Positions 1-10,015 of a stretch of 64,000 bases of DNA are shown here, one piece after another (position 1 is the first letter of the stretch; every line of letters begins with the position of its first letter). The stretch lies in assembly GCA_017848115.1 (NCBI GenBank), contig JAGAKZ010000029.1:1-64000 (forward strand), read 5' to 3'. The notes beneath the pieces were generated by a model that saw only the letters and a list, made by a program, of their open reading frames with translations, did not search any database and was not told where the DNA came from. The position numbers were made by a program, and so were the translations under genes. Source of the DNA: Oscillospiraceae bacterium (GTDB taxonomy: Bacteria > Bacillota > Clostridia > Oscillospirales > Ruminococcaceae).

Positions 1-137
1 TAGTCTTCTGCGTAACCTAGATTTTTTATTTGTCTTTGTTTAGGAGCCATACCCGGACCTGGGCGATATCCTTCTACAATTCTGACATTTGTTTTATATG
101 TTCCGTCTTTATATTTTATTTTGTGTTTTGATATCAT
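1..137 (-). CDS. Transposase-like protein, N-terminal fragment (runs off the window)
   Basis: An ATG at 137, preceded on the minus strand by a strong AAGGGGGG ribosome site, opens a frame of 45 codons that continues past base 1. The peptide (about VRIVEGYRPGPGMAPKQR then IKNLGY) resembles the N-terminus of IS1634/IS4-type DDE transposases, which begin with a short basic region and a KxLGY-like segment. The catalytic part lies outside the window, so the family call is tentative. It diverges from parA and sits beside parS, so an insertion may have landed in the partition locus. Confidence 0.5.
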   Translation of the reverse strand, partial: MISKHKIKYKDGTYKTNVRIVEGYRPGPGMAPKQRQIKNLGYAED

Positions 138-303
138 TGCGATCCCCCCCTTGATGAATAGATGTAAATATATTATATCATATTTCAAGCGAAAATGCAA
201 TAACTTGCAATAACAATTAATAAATTGTTTACAATTAGGTTTTACGTGGTTTAGAACTGTTTTTTGTACTCAAAGTGTAAAACTCGGGCATCAACATTCT
301 TAA

Positions 304-319
304 TGTTCCACGTGGAACA
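304..319. promoter_or_regulatory. parS: parS centromere site (ParB binding)
   Basis: TGTTCCACGTGGAACA is a perfect 16-bp palindrome matching the bacterial parS pattern TGTTNCACGTGNAACA. It lies about 150 bp upstream of parA, where chromosomal parS sites usually cluster. Seen directly; the binding role follows from the known ParB site. Confidence 0.93.
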
Positions 320-391
320 TTTAAATATCACAGTATTGATTTTCCGATAGATATTATGTGAAAAATTGAGTGTTGTTTGTATTATTTTTTC

Positions 392-420
392 TTTACACTA
401 CTAAGAATTTGTGTTATAAT
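392..420 (+). promoter_or_regulatory. Promoter of parA-parB-serS
   Basis: TTTACA (392-397) and TATAAT (415-420) are separated by exactly 17 bp. The promoter lies inside the region that an ATG start at 377 would make coding, so that upstream start is unlikely and the GTG at 458 is preferred. Confidence 0.75.
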
Positions 421-457
421 AATAAATAGTCAATTATTATCTGAAAGGAAGATTTTT

Positions 458-1276
458 GTGGGTAAGGTGATTGCAGTTGCAAATCAGAAAGGTGGAGTAG
501 GTAAGTCCACCACTGTAATAAATCTTGCTGCATTTCTCGGAAGCAGGAACAAAAAAGTTCTATGCATTGATATTGACGCACAAGGTAACGTAACAAGCGG
601 ATTTGGTATAAGAAAAAAATCTGTAAAGTACTCTTCCTATGATCTGCTTATAGGCAGGGCAGGTGTTCAGGAAGCTGCGGTATATACGGAGTTTGAAAAT
701 ATATATGTAGTGCCTTCCACTTCTGCGCTTGCAGGTGCGGAAATAGAAATAATGGACCTTGACAGCAGGCTCAAACGTCTGAAAATGCAGATATTATCAT
801 GTAAGCATGAATATGATTACATATTTATAGATTGTCCGCCATCACTCAGTCTTATTACATTAAATGGTCTGGTTGCGGCAGACAGCGTACTTATTCCGCT
901 ACAGTGCGAGTTTTTCTCACTTGAGGGGCTTTCACAGTTAAATGAGATCATAAAGCACGTCCGTGCAAATGACAATCCTTCATTACAGATAGAAGGTTTG
1001 TTGTTTACTATGTATGATCCTCGTCTTAATGTTACAAATATGGTTGTAAATGAAGTTAAAAAGCATTTCCCTGATAGTGTGTTTGAAACAACTATTCCAA
1101 GAAATGTAAGACTTTCCGAAGCTCCCAGTCATGGAATGCCTGTTATGTACTATGACAAGAGCTCAAAAGGTGCAGAGGCTTATGCACGACTTGGAATGGA
1201 GATGCTTGGTGAGAAATACGAAGAAAAGCCGAAAAAGAAATTCGGAATAGGATTTAAGAAAAAAGCTAAAAACTAA
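458..1276 (+). CDS. parA: Chromosome partitioning ATPase ParA/Soj
   Basis: ParA-type Walker ATPase that moves parS-bound ParB complexes over the nucleoid during chromosome segregation. It has 272 aa from the GTG at 458, which follows GAAAGGAAG and gives the usual MxKVIAVANQKGGVGKST start. The deviant Walker A (KGGVGKST) is at residues 11-18, Walker A' (CIDIDAQGN) near 41-49, and Walker B (FIDCPPS) near 125. The last 15 residues are a lysine-rich tail. The family is usually 250-275 aa, so this length is normal. It is followed by parB after 50 bp and preceded by parS. Confidence 0.95.
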   Translation: MGKVIAVANQKGGVGKSTTVINLAAFLGSRNKKVLCIDIDAQGNVTSGFGIRKKSVKYSSYDLLIGRAGVQEAAVYTEFENIYVVPSTSALAGAEIEIMDLDSRLKRLKMQILSCKHEYDYIFIDCPPSLSLITLNGLVAADSVLIPLQCEFFSLEGLSQLNEIIKHVRANDNPSLQIEGLLFTMYDPRLNVTNMVVNEVKKHFPDSVFETTIPRNVRLSEAPSHGMPVMYYDKSSKGAEAYARLGMEMLGEKYEEKPKKKFGIGFKKKAKN

Positions 1277-1326
1277 ATTTTTATTTTTTGGATAATTTCT
1301 TATAAGAAGCGGAAGGAAGTGATAGA

Positions 1327-2178
1327 GTGGCAGTAAAAAGAGGTGGTCTCGGAATGGGACTGGGGGCTTTGTTTGATGATAACTCATCTGATATACAGGT
1401 CAAAAAGACTCTTAGAGTTTCAGAAATAGAGCCGAACAGATTACAGCCGAGAAAAAACTTTAATGAAGAAGCTATAGCGTCTCTTGCAGAATCGGTAAAA
1501 GAACACGGAATAATACAGCCGCTGCTTGTTCGTCCGTATAACAATTCATATCAGATAGTTGCAGGTGAACGTCGCTGGAGAGCTGCAAAGATGCTTGCTA
1601 TGGAAGAAATTCCTGTCATAATAAAAGAACTCAGTGACGCAGAAGCTATGCAGCTTGCACTTATAGAAAATCTTCAGCGTGAAGATCTCAACCCTATAGA
1701 AGAGGCAAGCGGATATAAAGAGCTTGTTGAGACGTACAATATGAAGCAGGAGGAACTCGGTAAGCTTTTTGGCAAATCAAGATCATCTGTTTCAAATCTT
1801 ATGCGCCTTTTGAATCTTCCGGAAGAAGTTCAGGAATATCTGAAGGAAGGGCTTGTCACAGTAGGACATGCCAAGATACTGCTTGGCGTTGAAGACAAAG
1901 TGATACTTATGGAGCTTGCAGACAGAGTGGCACAGGGGCGTCTTACAGTAAGACAGCTTGAAGTGATAGTAACAGGAATGAAACGCTCAAAGTCAGCAGA
2001 TGATGATGACGAAAAAAACAGAGCAAATGTTTATTATCAGGAAATGGAAATAAGTCTTAAAGATATTCTCGGCAGAAAAGTTAGCGTAAAACACAAAGGC
2101 AATGACAAGGGAACTCTTGTTCTTGAGTTCTACGACAGAGAAGATCTCAGAGCTTTAGCAGATAAACTTGCAAAATAA
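1327..2178 (+). CDS. parB: ParB/Spo0J CTPase, parS-binding protein
   Basis: ParB binds parS and spreads as a CTP-dependent clamp, acting with ParA. The protein has 283 aa from a GTG start with GGAAGGAAG upstream. The N-terminus (RGGLGMGLGALF) is the ParA-stimulating peptide. The ParB/sulfiredoxin CTP-binding domain carries GERRWRA near residue 80 and ENLQRE near residue 118. A helix-turn-helix (KQEELGKLFGKSRSSVSN) follows, and then the C-terminal dimer domain. It is co-transcribed with parA and serS. Confidence 0.95.
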   Translation: MAVKRGGLGMGLGALFDDNSSDIQVKKTLRVSEIEPNRLQPRKNFNEEAIASLAESVKEHGIIQPLLVRPYNNSYQIVAGERRWRAAKMLAMEEIPVIIKELSDAEAMQLALIENLQREDLNPIEEASGYKELVETYNMKQEELGKLFGKSRSSVSNLMRLLNLPEEVQEYLKEGLVTVGHAKILLGVEDKVILMELADRVAQGRLTVRQLEVIVTGMKRSKSADDDDEKNRANVYYQEMEISLKDILGRKVSVKHKGNDKGTLVLEFYDREDLRALADKLAK

Positions 2179-2211
2179 AAATTAAAAAAAATTTGAAAGT
2201 GAGTAATCAGT

Positions 2212-3531
2212 ATGTTAGATATTAAATTTGTCAGAGAAAATCCTGAAATAGTAAAACAGAATATAAGAAATAAGTTTCAGGACATAGAAATAATAGAAGA
2301 GGGTAAGATAAAGAAAGTCAATAAAATTCCTCTTGTAGATGAGGCTATAGCACTTGATAAAAGAAATCGTGAAATAAAGCAGGAAGTTGAAGCTCTCAGA
2401 GCTAACAGAAATAAGCTTTCAAAGCAGATAGGTGAACTTATGCGTCAGGGCCAAAAAGATGAAGCCGAAGAAGCAAAAGCTCAGGTAAAAGCTCAGGCAG
2501 ACCGTCTTGATGCTCTTTCAGCAGAAGAAAAAGAAGTTGAAGAAAAGCTTACAAAGACAATGATGATAATTCCTAATATCATTGACCCGTCTGTTCCGAT
2601 AGGTAAAGACGACAGCGAAAACGTAGAACTTGAAAAATTCGGTGATCCTGTTGTTCCTGATTTTGAAGTGCCATATCATGAAGATATCATGAAAAAACTT
2701 AATGGTATAGATTTTGACAGTGCAAGAAAAGTATCAGGAAACGGTTTCTATTACCTTATGGGCGATATAGCTGTTCTTCATTCTGCGATACTCGCATATG
2801 CAAGAGATTTTATGGTAGAGAGAGGTTTTACATACTGCATTCCTCCGTTTATGATAAGAAGCAACGTAGTAACAGGTGTTATGAGTTTTGCTGAAATGGA
2901 CGCTATGATGTACAAGATCGAAGGCGAAGACCTCTATCTTATAGGAACAAGTGAACACTCTATGATCGGTAAGTTTATAGATACTATAAATCCTGAAGAA
3001 AAACTTCCATATACACTTACAAGTTACTCACCATGTTTCCGTAAGGAAAAGGGTGCTCACGGACTCGAAGAAAGAGGCGTTTATCGTATCCACCAGTTTG
3101 AAAAGCAGGAAATGATCGTAGTATGTAAGCCTGAAGAAAGCAAGGAATGGTTTGAAAAACTCTGGAAAAATACGGTTGATCTTTTCCGTTCACTTGATAT
3201 TCCTGTACGTACGATCGAATGTTGTTCGGGCGACCTTGCAGACCTTAAAGTTAAGTCTGTTGACGTTGAAGCATGGTCACCAAGACAGAAGAAATATTTT
3301 GAAGTAGGAAGCTGTTCAAACCTCGGTGATGCACAGGCAAGAAGACTGGATATAAGAGTAAGAGGCGAAAACGGAAACTACTTTGCACACACACTTAACA
3401 ACACCGTTGTTGCACCTCCGAGAATGCTTATCGCATTTTTGGAAAACAACCTCAATGCTGACGGTTCTGTAAACATTCCAAAGGCACTTGTTCCATATAT
3501 GAAAAAGGAAAAACTTACACCTGAGCAGTAA
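2212..3531 (+). CDS. serS: Seryl-tRNA synthetase
   Basis: Class II aminoacyl-tRNA synthetase that charges tRNA-Ser (and tRNA-Sec where present). It has 439 aa, the usual size. Residues 30-110 form the long helical arm that contacts the tRNA. Motif 2 (FRKEKGAHGLEERGVYRIHQF) and motif 3 (PPRMLIAFLENN) are intact. The gene lies 33 bp after parB. In many Firmicutes serS lies near dnaA and the origin, which fits the parS/parAB neighbourhood. No clear terminator follows before the guaB promoter. Confidence 0.95.
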   Translation: MLDIKFVRENPEIVKQNIRNKFQDIEIIEEGKIKKVNKIPLVDEAIALDKRNREIKQEVEALRANRNKLSKQIGELMRQGQKDEAEEAKAQVKAQADRLDALSAEEKEVEEKLTKTMMIIPNIIDPSVPIGKDDSENVELEKFGDPVVPDFEVPYHEDIMKKLNGIDFDSARKVSGNGFYYLMGDIAVLHSAILAYARDFMVERGFTYCIPPFMIRSNVVTGVMSFAEMDAMMYKIEGEDLYLIGTSEHSMIGKFIDTINPEEKLPYTLTSYSPCFRKEKGAHGLEERGVYRIHQFEKQEMIVVCKPEESKEWFEKLWKNTVDLFRSLDIPVRTIECCSGDLADLKVKSVDVEAWSPRQKKYFEVGSCSNLGDAQARRLDIRVRGENGNYFAHTLNNTVVAPPRMLIAFLENNLNADGSVNIPKALVPYMKKEKLTPEQ

Positions 3532-3634
3532 TATATAAAGATATCGGGATATTGAGTACAATAAGAATAATAGCACAATAGTAACTGTAAAAATTCAATG
3601 TATTTGTCTAACTATTAAAATTTGCGGTTTTATC

Positions 3635-3663
3635 TTGACAAAACAATTAAAATAGAGTATTCT
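3635..3663 (+). promoter_or_regulatory. Promoter of guaB
   Basis: TTGACA (3635-3640), 17-bp spacer, TATTCT (3658-3663), followed by a 34-bp leader and the AAGGGAGAG ribosome site of guaB. No purine riboswitch fits in so short a leader. Confidence 0.75.
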
Positions 3664-3676
3664 AATAGAAATATAA

Positions 3677-5176
<1,500 letters not shown>

Positions 5177-5186
5177 AACAAATAAG

Positions 5187-5220
5187 ACCACGGTTTTGCA
5201 TATAAAACCGTGGTTTTTGT
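5187..5220 (+). terminator. guaB intrinsic terminator
   Basis: Perfect 11-bp stem (5187-5197 with 5204-5214), 6-nt loop, then a T-rich tail. Confidence 0.9.
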
Positions 5221-5450
5221 CGTTTTAAAAAGTATCATGGCACATATGGATTGATGTATGCATATGATATATTAGTATTTATTGCCTTGCACATACGCTG
5301 ACTCTGTTGGATTTGTGCTTATCGGCTTACAGTAAATGAAAAATATATTTTTTGCTTACTGTGATTAAATCTTTGATTAAAAAAATGATTTTGAGGTAAT
5401 AATATATTTGTAAATTCATTTTTATAAATGCATAAAAGGGGGAAATTCAT

Positions 5451-5798
5451 ATGTCGGTCAGACGAGGTGAAATTTATTACGCAGATCTGAGCCCTGTAGT
5501 AGGTTCAGAGCAGGGAGGAATAAGACCTGTACTTATAGTTCAGAATGATGTTGGCAACAAACACAGCCCGACAGTAATAGCGGCAGCCATAACAAGCCAG
5601 AGAGATAAAGCAAAGCTGCCAACTCATATAGAACTTAATGCAATGCAGTATGGTCTTGCAAAAGACAGCGTTATACTGCTTGAACAGATACGTACTATAG
5701 ACAAAAGGCGTCTTAAAGAACGCATGGGAGAGCTTGACAATACATCTATGCATAAGGTTGACGACGCATTGTCCATAAGTTTCGGATTAAACAGTTAA
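5451..5798 (+). CDS. mazF: MazF/NdoA family endoribonuclease toxin, no visible antitoxin
   Basis: PemK/MazF-fold mRNA interferase of 115 aa. The start [20 protein letters not shown], the VLIVQN strand, and the AITS and [10 protein letters not shown] segments are those of the Firmicute NdoA/EndoA family, which cleaves single-stranded RNA at short U-rich sites. The ribosome site AAAGGGGGAAA is strong. In Bacillus the antitoxin NdoAI is encoded just upstream. Here the preceding 274 bp after guaB hold no convincing antitoxin frame, and the gene is followed directly by a terminator. It therefore looks solitary. Confidence 0.9.
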   Translation: MSVRRGEIYYADLSPVVGSEQGGIRPVLIVQNDVGNKHSPTVIAAAITSQRDKAKLPTHIELNAMQYGLAKDSVILLEQIRTIDKRRLKERMGELDNTSMHKVDDALSISFGLNS

Positions 5799-5803
5799 AA
5801 ATG

Positions 5804-5850
5804 AACAGCCGTACACATCAAAAAAAATTTCAGATGTGTACGGCTGTTTA
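5804..5850. terminator. Terminator after mazF, between convergent genes
   Basis: Perfect 16-bp stem (5804-5819 with 5833-5848) around an A-rich loop, with T-rich flanks on both sides. It can serve mazF on the plus strand and the small gene ending at 5918 on the minus strand. Confidence 0.85.
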
Positions 5851-5892
5851 TCTCTCAGTCAGCGTCGCTGACAGATCTCCTTAAAAGGAGAG
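5851..5892. repeat. REP-like double palindrome
   Basis: Two adjacent hairpins: GTCAGCG/CGCTGAC (5858-5872, single-base centre) and TCTCCTT/AAGGAGA (5876-5891). The layout CTCTCAGTCAGC..GCTGACAG..CTCC..GGAG is like short palindromic repeats I know from other Oscillospiraceae genomes. Only one copy is in this window, so repeat status is inferred. Confidence 0.45.
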
Positions 5893-5917
5893 CCATATTT
5901 TCAATTTTATCTTACGT

Positions 5918-6091
5918 TTATGATATAAGAGAATACTCTAAGTTTTCCCACACAAGTCTGCTTCCTGTATCTGTTCCGAAAGGAAGCAGTGCGAGAGCTA
6001 TAAACATTGTATCGTCAGTTTCTATATCTGTTCTTTTTAAAGTTGCGTATTCGCCTTCGATTTTTAAAACAACATAATAGTATGGACCCAT
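5918..6091 (-). CDS. Small protein of unknown function (57 aa)
   Basis: Short frame of 57 aa, starting MGPYYYVVLKIEGEYATLKR and ending LVWENLEYSLIS, with a strong AAAGGAG ribosome site 8 bp before the ATG. It begins 27 bp after the P-type ATPase stop on the same strand, so the two are probably one transcript. The peptide is balanced in charge, with an acidic middle (TDIETDD) followed by a hydrophobic FIALALLPFG stretch. It looks like a small soluble beta-rich protein. No function is assigned. Good codon usage, ribosome site and operon position support it as real. Confidence 0.7.
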   Translation of the reverse strand: MGPYYYVVLKIEGEYATLKRTDIETDDTMFIALALLPFGTDTGSRLVWENLEYSLIS

Positions 6092-6118
6092 TTTTAAAAA
6101 CTCCTTTAGTTTTAAACA

Positions 6119-8752
6119 TTATTTTTTGCTTTTGTTGAAAAAACAGTTTGCGATAGGAATGATAAGTGCAAATCCTACAGCTGATATCAGTGTCTTATTT
6201 GACAAGGCAACAGTTGAAAAGACTTTCATCAGTGGCGGAAAATATATAGCGGCCATTACTGCAACAGCAGATACAAGGACAGCAATGAAAAGTTTCGGGT
6301 TGTTAAAGTAGTTTACTGTGAAGATATTTCCGGTTTCGGATTTGCATTCAAAAACATGTATAAGCTGTGAGCTTACAAGGGTAAGCAGTGCTGATGTACG
6401 TGCATGTTCAAGGCTTCCTGTTATGCGAAGTGTATTTGAAAAACTTCCTAGAGTACAAAGCCCTATCATGATACCACGAAATATTATTTTGCTCATAAGT
6501 CCGCCTGCAAAAAAGCTTTCGTCTGATTTTCTTGGCGGTTTATTCATTTCACGTTCATCAAGCGGTTCAAGGCCAAGTGCTATAGCAGGCAGACCGTCTG
6601 TTATGAGATTTACGAGCAGAAGCTGAGTAGGAAGCAGAACTATAGGATAACCGATAAGTATGCCGATAAACATGGTTATGACTTCACCTATGTTGCATGA
6701 AAGCAGGTATCTCACAAACTTTCTTATGTTTGAGTAGATGCATCGTCCCTGACCTACGGCTTTTACCAGTGTTGCAAAGTTGTCATCAAGAAGTATCACA
6801 TCTGCTGCCTGTTTAGTTACATCGGTGCCTGTTATACCCATAGAAACCCCGACATTTGCTTCCTTTATTGCCGGAGCATCGTTTACGCCGTCACCTGTCA
6901 TTGTTACTATATGACCTTTTTGTTTGTATGCTTTTACAAGTCTTAGCTTATGTGACGGATTTACTCTTGCAAATACTGAATAATCGTCAAGAGATTCAAG
7001 AAGCATACTATCACTCATATTATCAAGTTCCGCACCTGTTATAGCTTTTTTATTACCGAGTATACCGGCTTCACGGGCTATAGCCATGGCAGTATTTCTG
7101 TGGTCACCTGTTATCATTACAGTACGTATATTAGCTTTGGCGCATATTTTTATTGCTTTTTTTGCCTCTTTTCGTATAGGATCGACCATTGCCATAAGAC
7201 CTGTAAATGTCATACCGCTTTCACTGCTTTCAACATCTGAAAAAACTTTTGTTGAAAAAGCAAGCACACGCAAAGCGTTATCTGAATAAGACAGTATCCT
7301 GGATTCGATCTTTTTTCTTATAAGAGGTGTAAGAGGCTGGATCCTGCCGTCAAGGTCTATAAATGAACATTTTTTCAGTATCACATCAGGTGCGCCTTTT
7401 GATATGTAGGCTTTTGTTCCGTCAGGATATCTCACGGTGACAGTCATGCATTTTGTTTGTGAGTCAAAAGGGATCTCGCCTATAACAGAAAACTGATTTT
7501 TTATATCATTACTGTTGATATTTCCTTTTGCACTTGCAATAAGGAGCGCTATTTCTGTAGGATCACCTGTGACCGTCCATTCACCCATGGCTTTTACAGA
7601 AGAGCGGTTTCGTGAATTTATCGGCTGTGAAGTTGAGATGGTTGAGTTGTTGCATAGTACAGCTGATATAAGCAGATTTTTAAGAGCCGGAGTATTTGCT
7701 GTATTTACAACGGTATCTTCGTTATTTTTGATACAGCCGGATATTCTGTAGCCTTTGCCTTCGACAAAGTATTCTTCCATGTTTGTAAAGATATTTGTAA
7801 CAGTCATCTTGTTTTCAGTGATAGTACCTGTTTTGTCGGAACATATTACTGATGTACAGCCAAGAGTTTCAACCGAATGAAGTTTATTTACAAGAGCTTT
7901 TTGCTTTAGCATACGGTTAACGGCAAGGGCGAGTGCGATCGTTACTGTTGCGGGAAGGCCTTCGGGAATAGCGGCTATGGCAATAGTTATTCCTGTCATA
8001 AGCATTGTGAATATTTCTTCGCCTCTTATGATGCCTGCAAGAAAAACTATTATGCATATGGCTATACAGATAAAAGCAACGGTTTTTCCGAGTTCAGCAA
8101 GTTTTTTCTGAAGTGGAGTCAGCTCAGGTTCTATTTCCGATATCATGCTTGATATTTTACCCATCTGAGTGTTTTTGCCTGTTGCGATGACCTTTGCTTT
8201 GGCGTGACCTTTTGTCATAACAGTTCCTGCATAAGCGATTTCAGGACGGTTCAGAGAATTATCAGTTGTATCGGGGTCTCCGGCATTTTTTGAAACTGCG
8301 GCGGATTCTCCTGTAAGAATTGATTCTTCACAAAAGACTCCGGAAGCATTAAGGAAAACGCAGTCGGCGGGGATCCTGTCGCCTGATTCAAGTTCGATAA
8401 CGTCAGTTACAACCAGTTCGTCTGCATTTATCGTTGTGAGAATGTCGTTGCGGTAAACTCTTGCTGTAGGAGATGTCATTTTTTTTAATTCTTCAAGTGT
8501 TTTTTCGGTTTTGTACTCCTGTATAAATCCCAGTATTGCATTAAGCATAACTATGAGTATGATAGTTACCGAGTCATAAATTTCGCCAAGAAACACAGAT
8601 ATTATGGTAGCTGCTATCAAAATCAGTACCATAATATCCTTGAACTGATTTGCAAATATTTTCAGCGGTTTTGATTTTGTATCTGTTGAAAAAGTATTGT
8701 ATCCGTTTTTTTGAAGAAGCTTGGCGGCTTCATTGGAAGTAAGTCCTGTCAC
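6119..8752 (-). CDS. Cation-transporting P-type ATPase, P2A (Ca2+-type)
   Basis: Membrane pump of 877 aa that uses a phospho-aspartate cycle, most likely to export Ca2+. The TGES actuator motif is near residue 148. The phosphorylated aspartate is near residue 306 in CSDKTGT, with the hinge motif TGDGVNDAPA further on. PEGLPATVTIALALAV in transmembrane helix 4 and NLITDGLPAIALGLEP in helix 6 are typical of bacterial Ca2+ P2A pumps. I start at GTG 8752 because GGAGG lies 8 bp upstream; an upstream TTG at 8788 would place that ribosome site inside the gene. The 57-aa gene follows. Confidence 0.92.
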   Translation of the reverse strand: MTGLTSNEAAKLLQKNGYNTFSTDTKSKPLKIFANQFKDIMVLILIAATIISVFLGEIYDSVTIILIVMLNAILGFIQEYKTEKTLEELKKMTSPTARVYRNDILTTINADELVVTDVIELESGDRIPADCVFLNASGVFCEESILTGESAAVSKNAGDPDTTDNSLNRPEIAYAGTVMTKGHAKAKVIATGKNTQMGKISSMISEIEPELTPLQKKLAELGKTVAFICIAICIIVFLAGIIRGEEIFTMLMTGITIAIAAIPEGLPATVTIALALAVNRMLKQKALVNKLHSVETLGCTSVICSDKTGTITENKMTVTNIFTNMEEYFVEGKGYRISGCIKNNEDTVVNTANTPALKNLLISAVLCNNSTISTSQPINSRNRSSVKAMGEWTVTGDPTEIALLIASAKGNINSNDIKNQFSVIGEIPFDSQTKCMTVTVRYPDGTKAYISKGAPDVILKKCSFIDLDGRIQPLTPLIRKKIESRILSYSDNALRVLAFSTKVFSDVESSESGMTFTGLMAMVDPIRKEAKKAIKICAKANIRTVMITGDHRNTAMAIAREAGILGNKKAITGAELDNMSDSMLLESLDDYSVFARVNPSHKLRLVKAYKQKGHIVTMTGDGVNDAPAIKEANVGVSMGITGTDVTKQAADVILLDDNFATLVKAVGQGRCIYSNIRKFVRYLLSCNIGEVITMFIGILIGYPIVLLPTQLLLVNLITDGLPAIALGLEPLDEREMNKPPRKSDESFFAGGLMSKIIFRGIMIGLCTLGSFSNTLRITGSLEHARTSALLTLVSSQLIHVFECKSETGNIFTVNYFNNPKLFIAVLVSAVAVMAAIYFPPLMKVFSTVALSNKTLISAVGFALIIPIANCFFNKSKK

Positions 8753-8847
8753 GTATATTTCCTCCGATTCAGATAGTCTTTGGTACAAATATATTCGGAG
8801 TGATATATGATTATAACTTACTTTTAAAAATTAATTTCACAACATAC

Positions 8848-8983
8848 TGTTGAAAACTATGTGGAAACTGTGGAAATCTACGTTGAAAGTCTATGTTTAT
8901 AAGCGTTTTCAACAATTTTCTCCTCATTTTAAACAAATAAACAATTATTTTAGCTGATTCGAAAGAGGATGTATGTTGAAAAC
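8848..8983. repeat. Three copies of TGTTGAAAAC in the ATPase/amidohydrolase spacer
   Basis: The 10-mer occurs at 8848-8857 and 8974-8983 in direct orientation and at 8905-8914 inverted. Related TATGTGGAAAC and CTGTGGAAA steps lie between them. The texture recalls relaxed DnaA-box clusters, but no copy matches TTATCCACA closely. The third copy touches the stop of the amidohydrolase gene. Confidence 0.4.
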
Positions 8984-9793
8984 TTATTTGTTTAACTTAA
9001 GCAGTTTAAGTGCATTTTTGTAAAAAATCATATCTTTTTCTTCATCTGTGAGAGGAAGTGCTTTAATCATTTCTATTTCATTTGCGGGTGTATCCCATGG
9101 ACAGTCAGAGCCAAAAAGTATTCTTTCAACACCATGATTTTTTATTATACGAAGTAACTGATCGGGCTTTATTCTTCCGGCAATAACTGCAACGTCAAAA
9201 TAAAGGTTTCCTTTTTTACCGACAAGGTATTTTTCAACATCGTCCCATTCGTTCATAGCACCGCCATGAGCCAGTATCATAGTCATATCAGGTACTTTGT
9301 CAAATGCTCTTGCGGCGGCATCGGGCATACAATGGATAAGGTCAGGTGAAAGCGGATCAAACCCCGAATGTATCAGTACAGGCAGATCAAGTTCTGCACA
9401 TTTTTTATACACCGGTATTAGTTCTTCATCATCTACAAAAAAGTCCTGATAATCAGGGTGGAGTTTTATTCCGTAAAGACCAAGTTCCTTTATGCGTTCA
9501 AGTTCTTCAAGCCTGTCTTCTGCCTGTGGGTGAACGCTTCCGAAAGGGTAGAAGAAGTCGCCTTTTAATGAGGCAGCCCAGTTATTTATAGTTGTCTGCT
9601 GTGTTGGTTTGGTTGCTATCGGCAAAATAACAGCACCGCTTACATCACACGAAAGAAGTTTTTCTTTAAGACCGTTTACAGTTCCGTCGGTATGTGCACG
9701 GATACCATATTTGGCACTGGTTTTTGATAAGTTTGCCATTGCACGCTCTACTATACTGTCTGCAAAAGCATGCGTATGAAAATCAATATACAT
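8984..9793 (-). CDS. Amidohydrolase-family TIM-barrel metal-dependent hydrolase
   Basis: Protein of 269 aa in the amidohydrolase_2 family (decarboxylases and lactonases of aromatic or sugar acids; substrate not deducible). The metal motif HTH is at residues 5-7 (MYIDFHTH). KLHPDYQ, VLIHSGFDP, ILAHGGAM and FGSDCPW supply further ligands and the late aspartate. The ATG at 9793 has AAAGGAA 10 bp upstream. A longer frame reaching 9850 is rejected because its extra codons are the promoter -35/-10 region. It is transcribed alone. Confidence 0.85.
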   Translation of the reverse strand: MYIDFHTHAFADSIVERAMANLSKTSAKYGIRAHTDGTVNGLKEKLLSCDVSGAVILPIATKPTQQTTINNWAASLKGDFFYPFGSVHPQAEDRLEELERIKELGLYGIKLHPDYQDFFVDDEELIPVYKKCAELDLPVLIHSGFDPLSPDLIHCMPDAAARAFDKVPDMTMILAHGGAMNEWDDVEKYLVGKKGNLYFDVAVIAGRIKPDQLLRIIKNHGVERILFGSDCPWDTPANEIEMIKALPLTDEEKDMIFYKNALKLLKLNK

Positions 9794-9821
9794 AATATTA
9801 TCATTCCTTTCGTTTACTATA

Positions 9822-9850
9822 ATTATAACACTATTGTTAGCCTGTTTCAA
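9822..9850 (-). promoter_or_regulatory. Promoter of the amidohydrolase gene
   Basis: On the minus strand TTGAAA (9850-9845), 17-bp spacer, TATAAT (9827-9822). Confidence 0.8.
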
Positions 9851-10015
9851 TGAAAAAATGTATCAACAGAAATCAGGATTTTTTCAGATAAAGATATAAA
9901 AAAATTTTTCTTAAAAATTTATGTAACCTTTTTTTATTTTCTCTGTCTTTATTATTGAAGGGGCATTTTAAGGGAATGTCAGGAAAAAATATTTGTATGG
10001 AAACGGAGAAATATT

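Noticed and set aside
377..457. N-terminal extension of ParA from an ATG at 377
   Set aside because: It covers the -35/-10 promoter (392-420), gives a hydrophobic start foreign to ParA, and lacks a ribosome site; GTG 458 has one.
8753..8788. TTG start at 8788 for the P-type ATPase
   Set aside because: The GGAGG ribosome site lies inside this stretch and serves GTG 8752.
8840..8983. Second chromosomal origin
   Set aside because: No copy is a close DnaA box, no AT-rich unwinding element stands out and no dnaA is near; kept only as a low-score repeat cluster.
9794..9850. Longer amidohydrolase N-terminus
   Set aside because: The codons are the promoter boxes on the minus strand.
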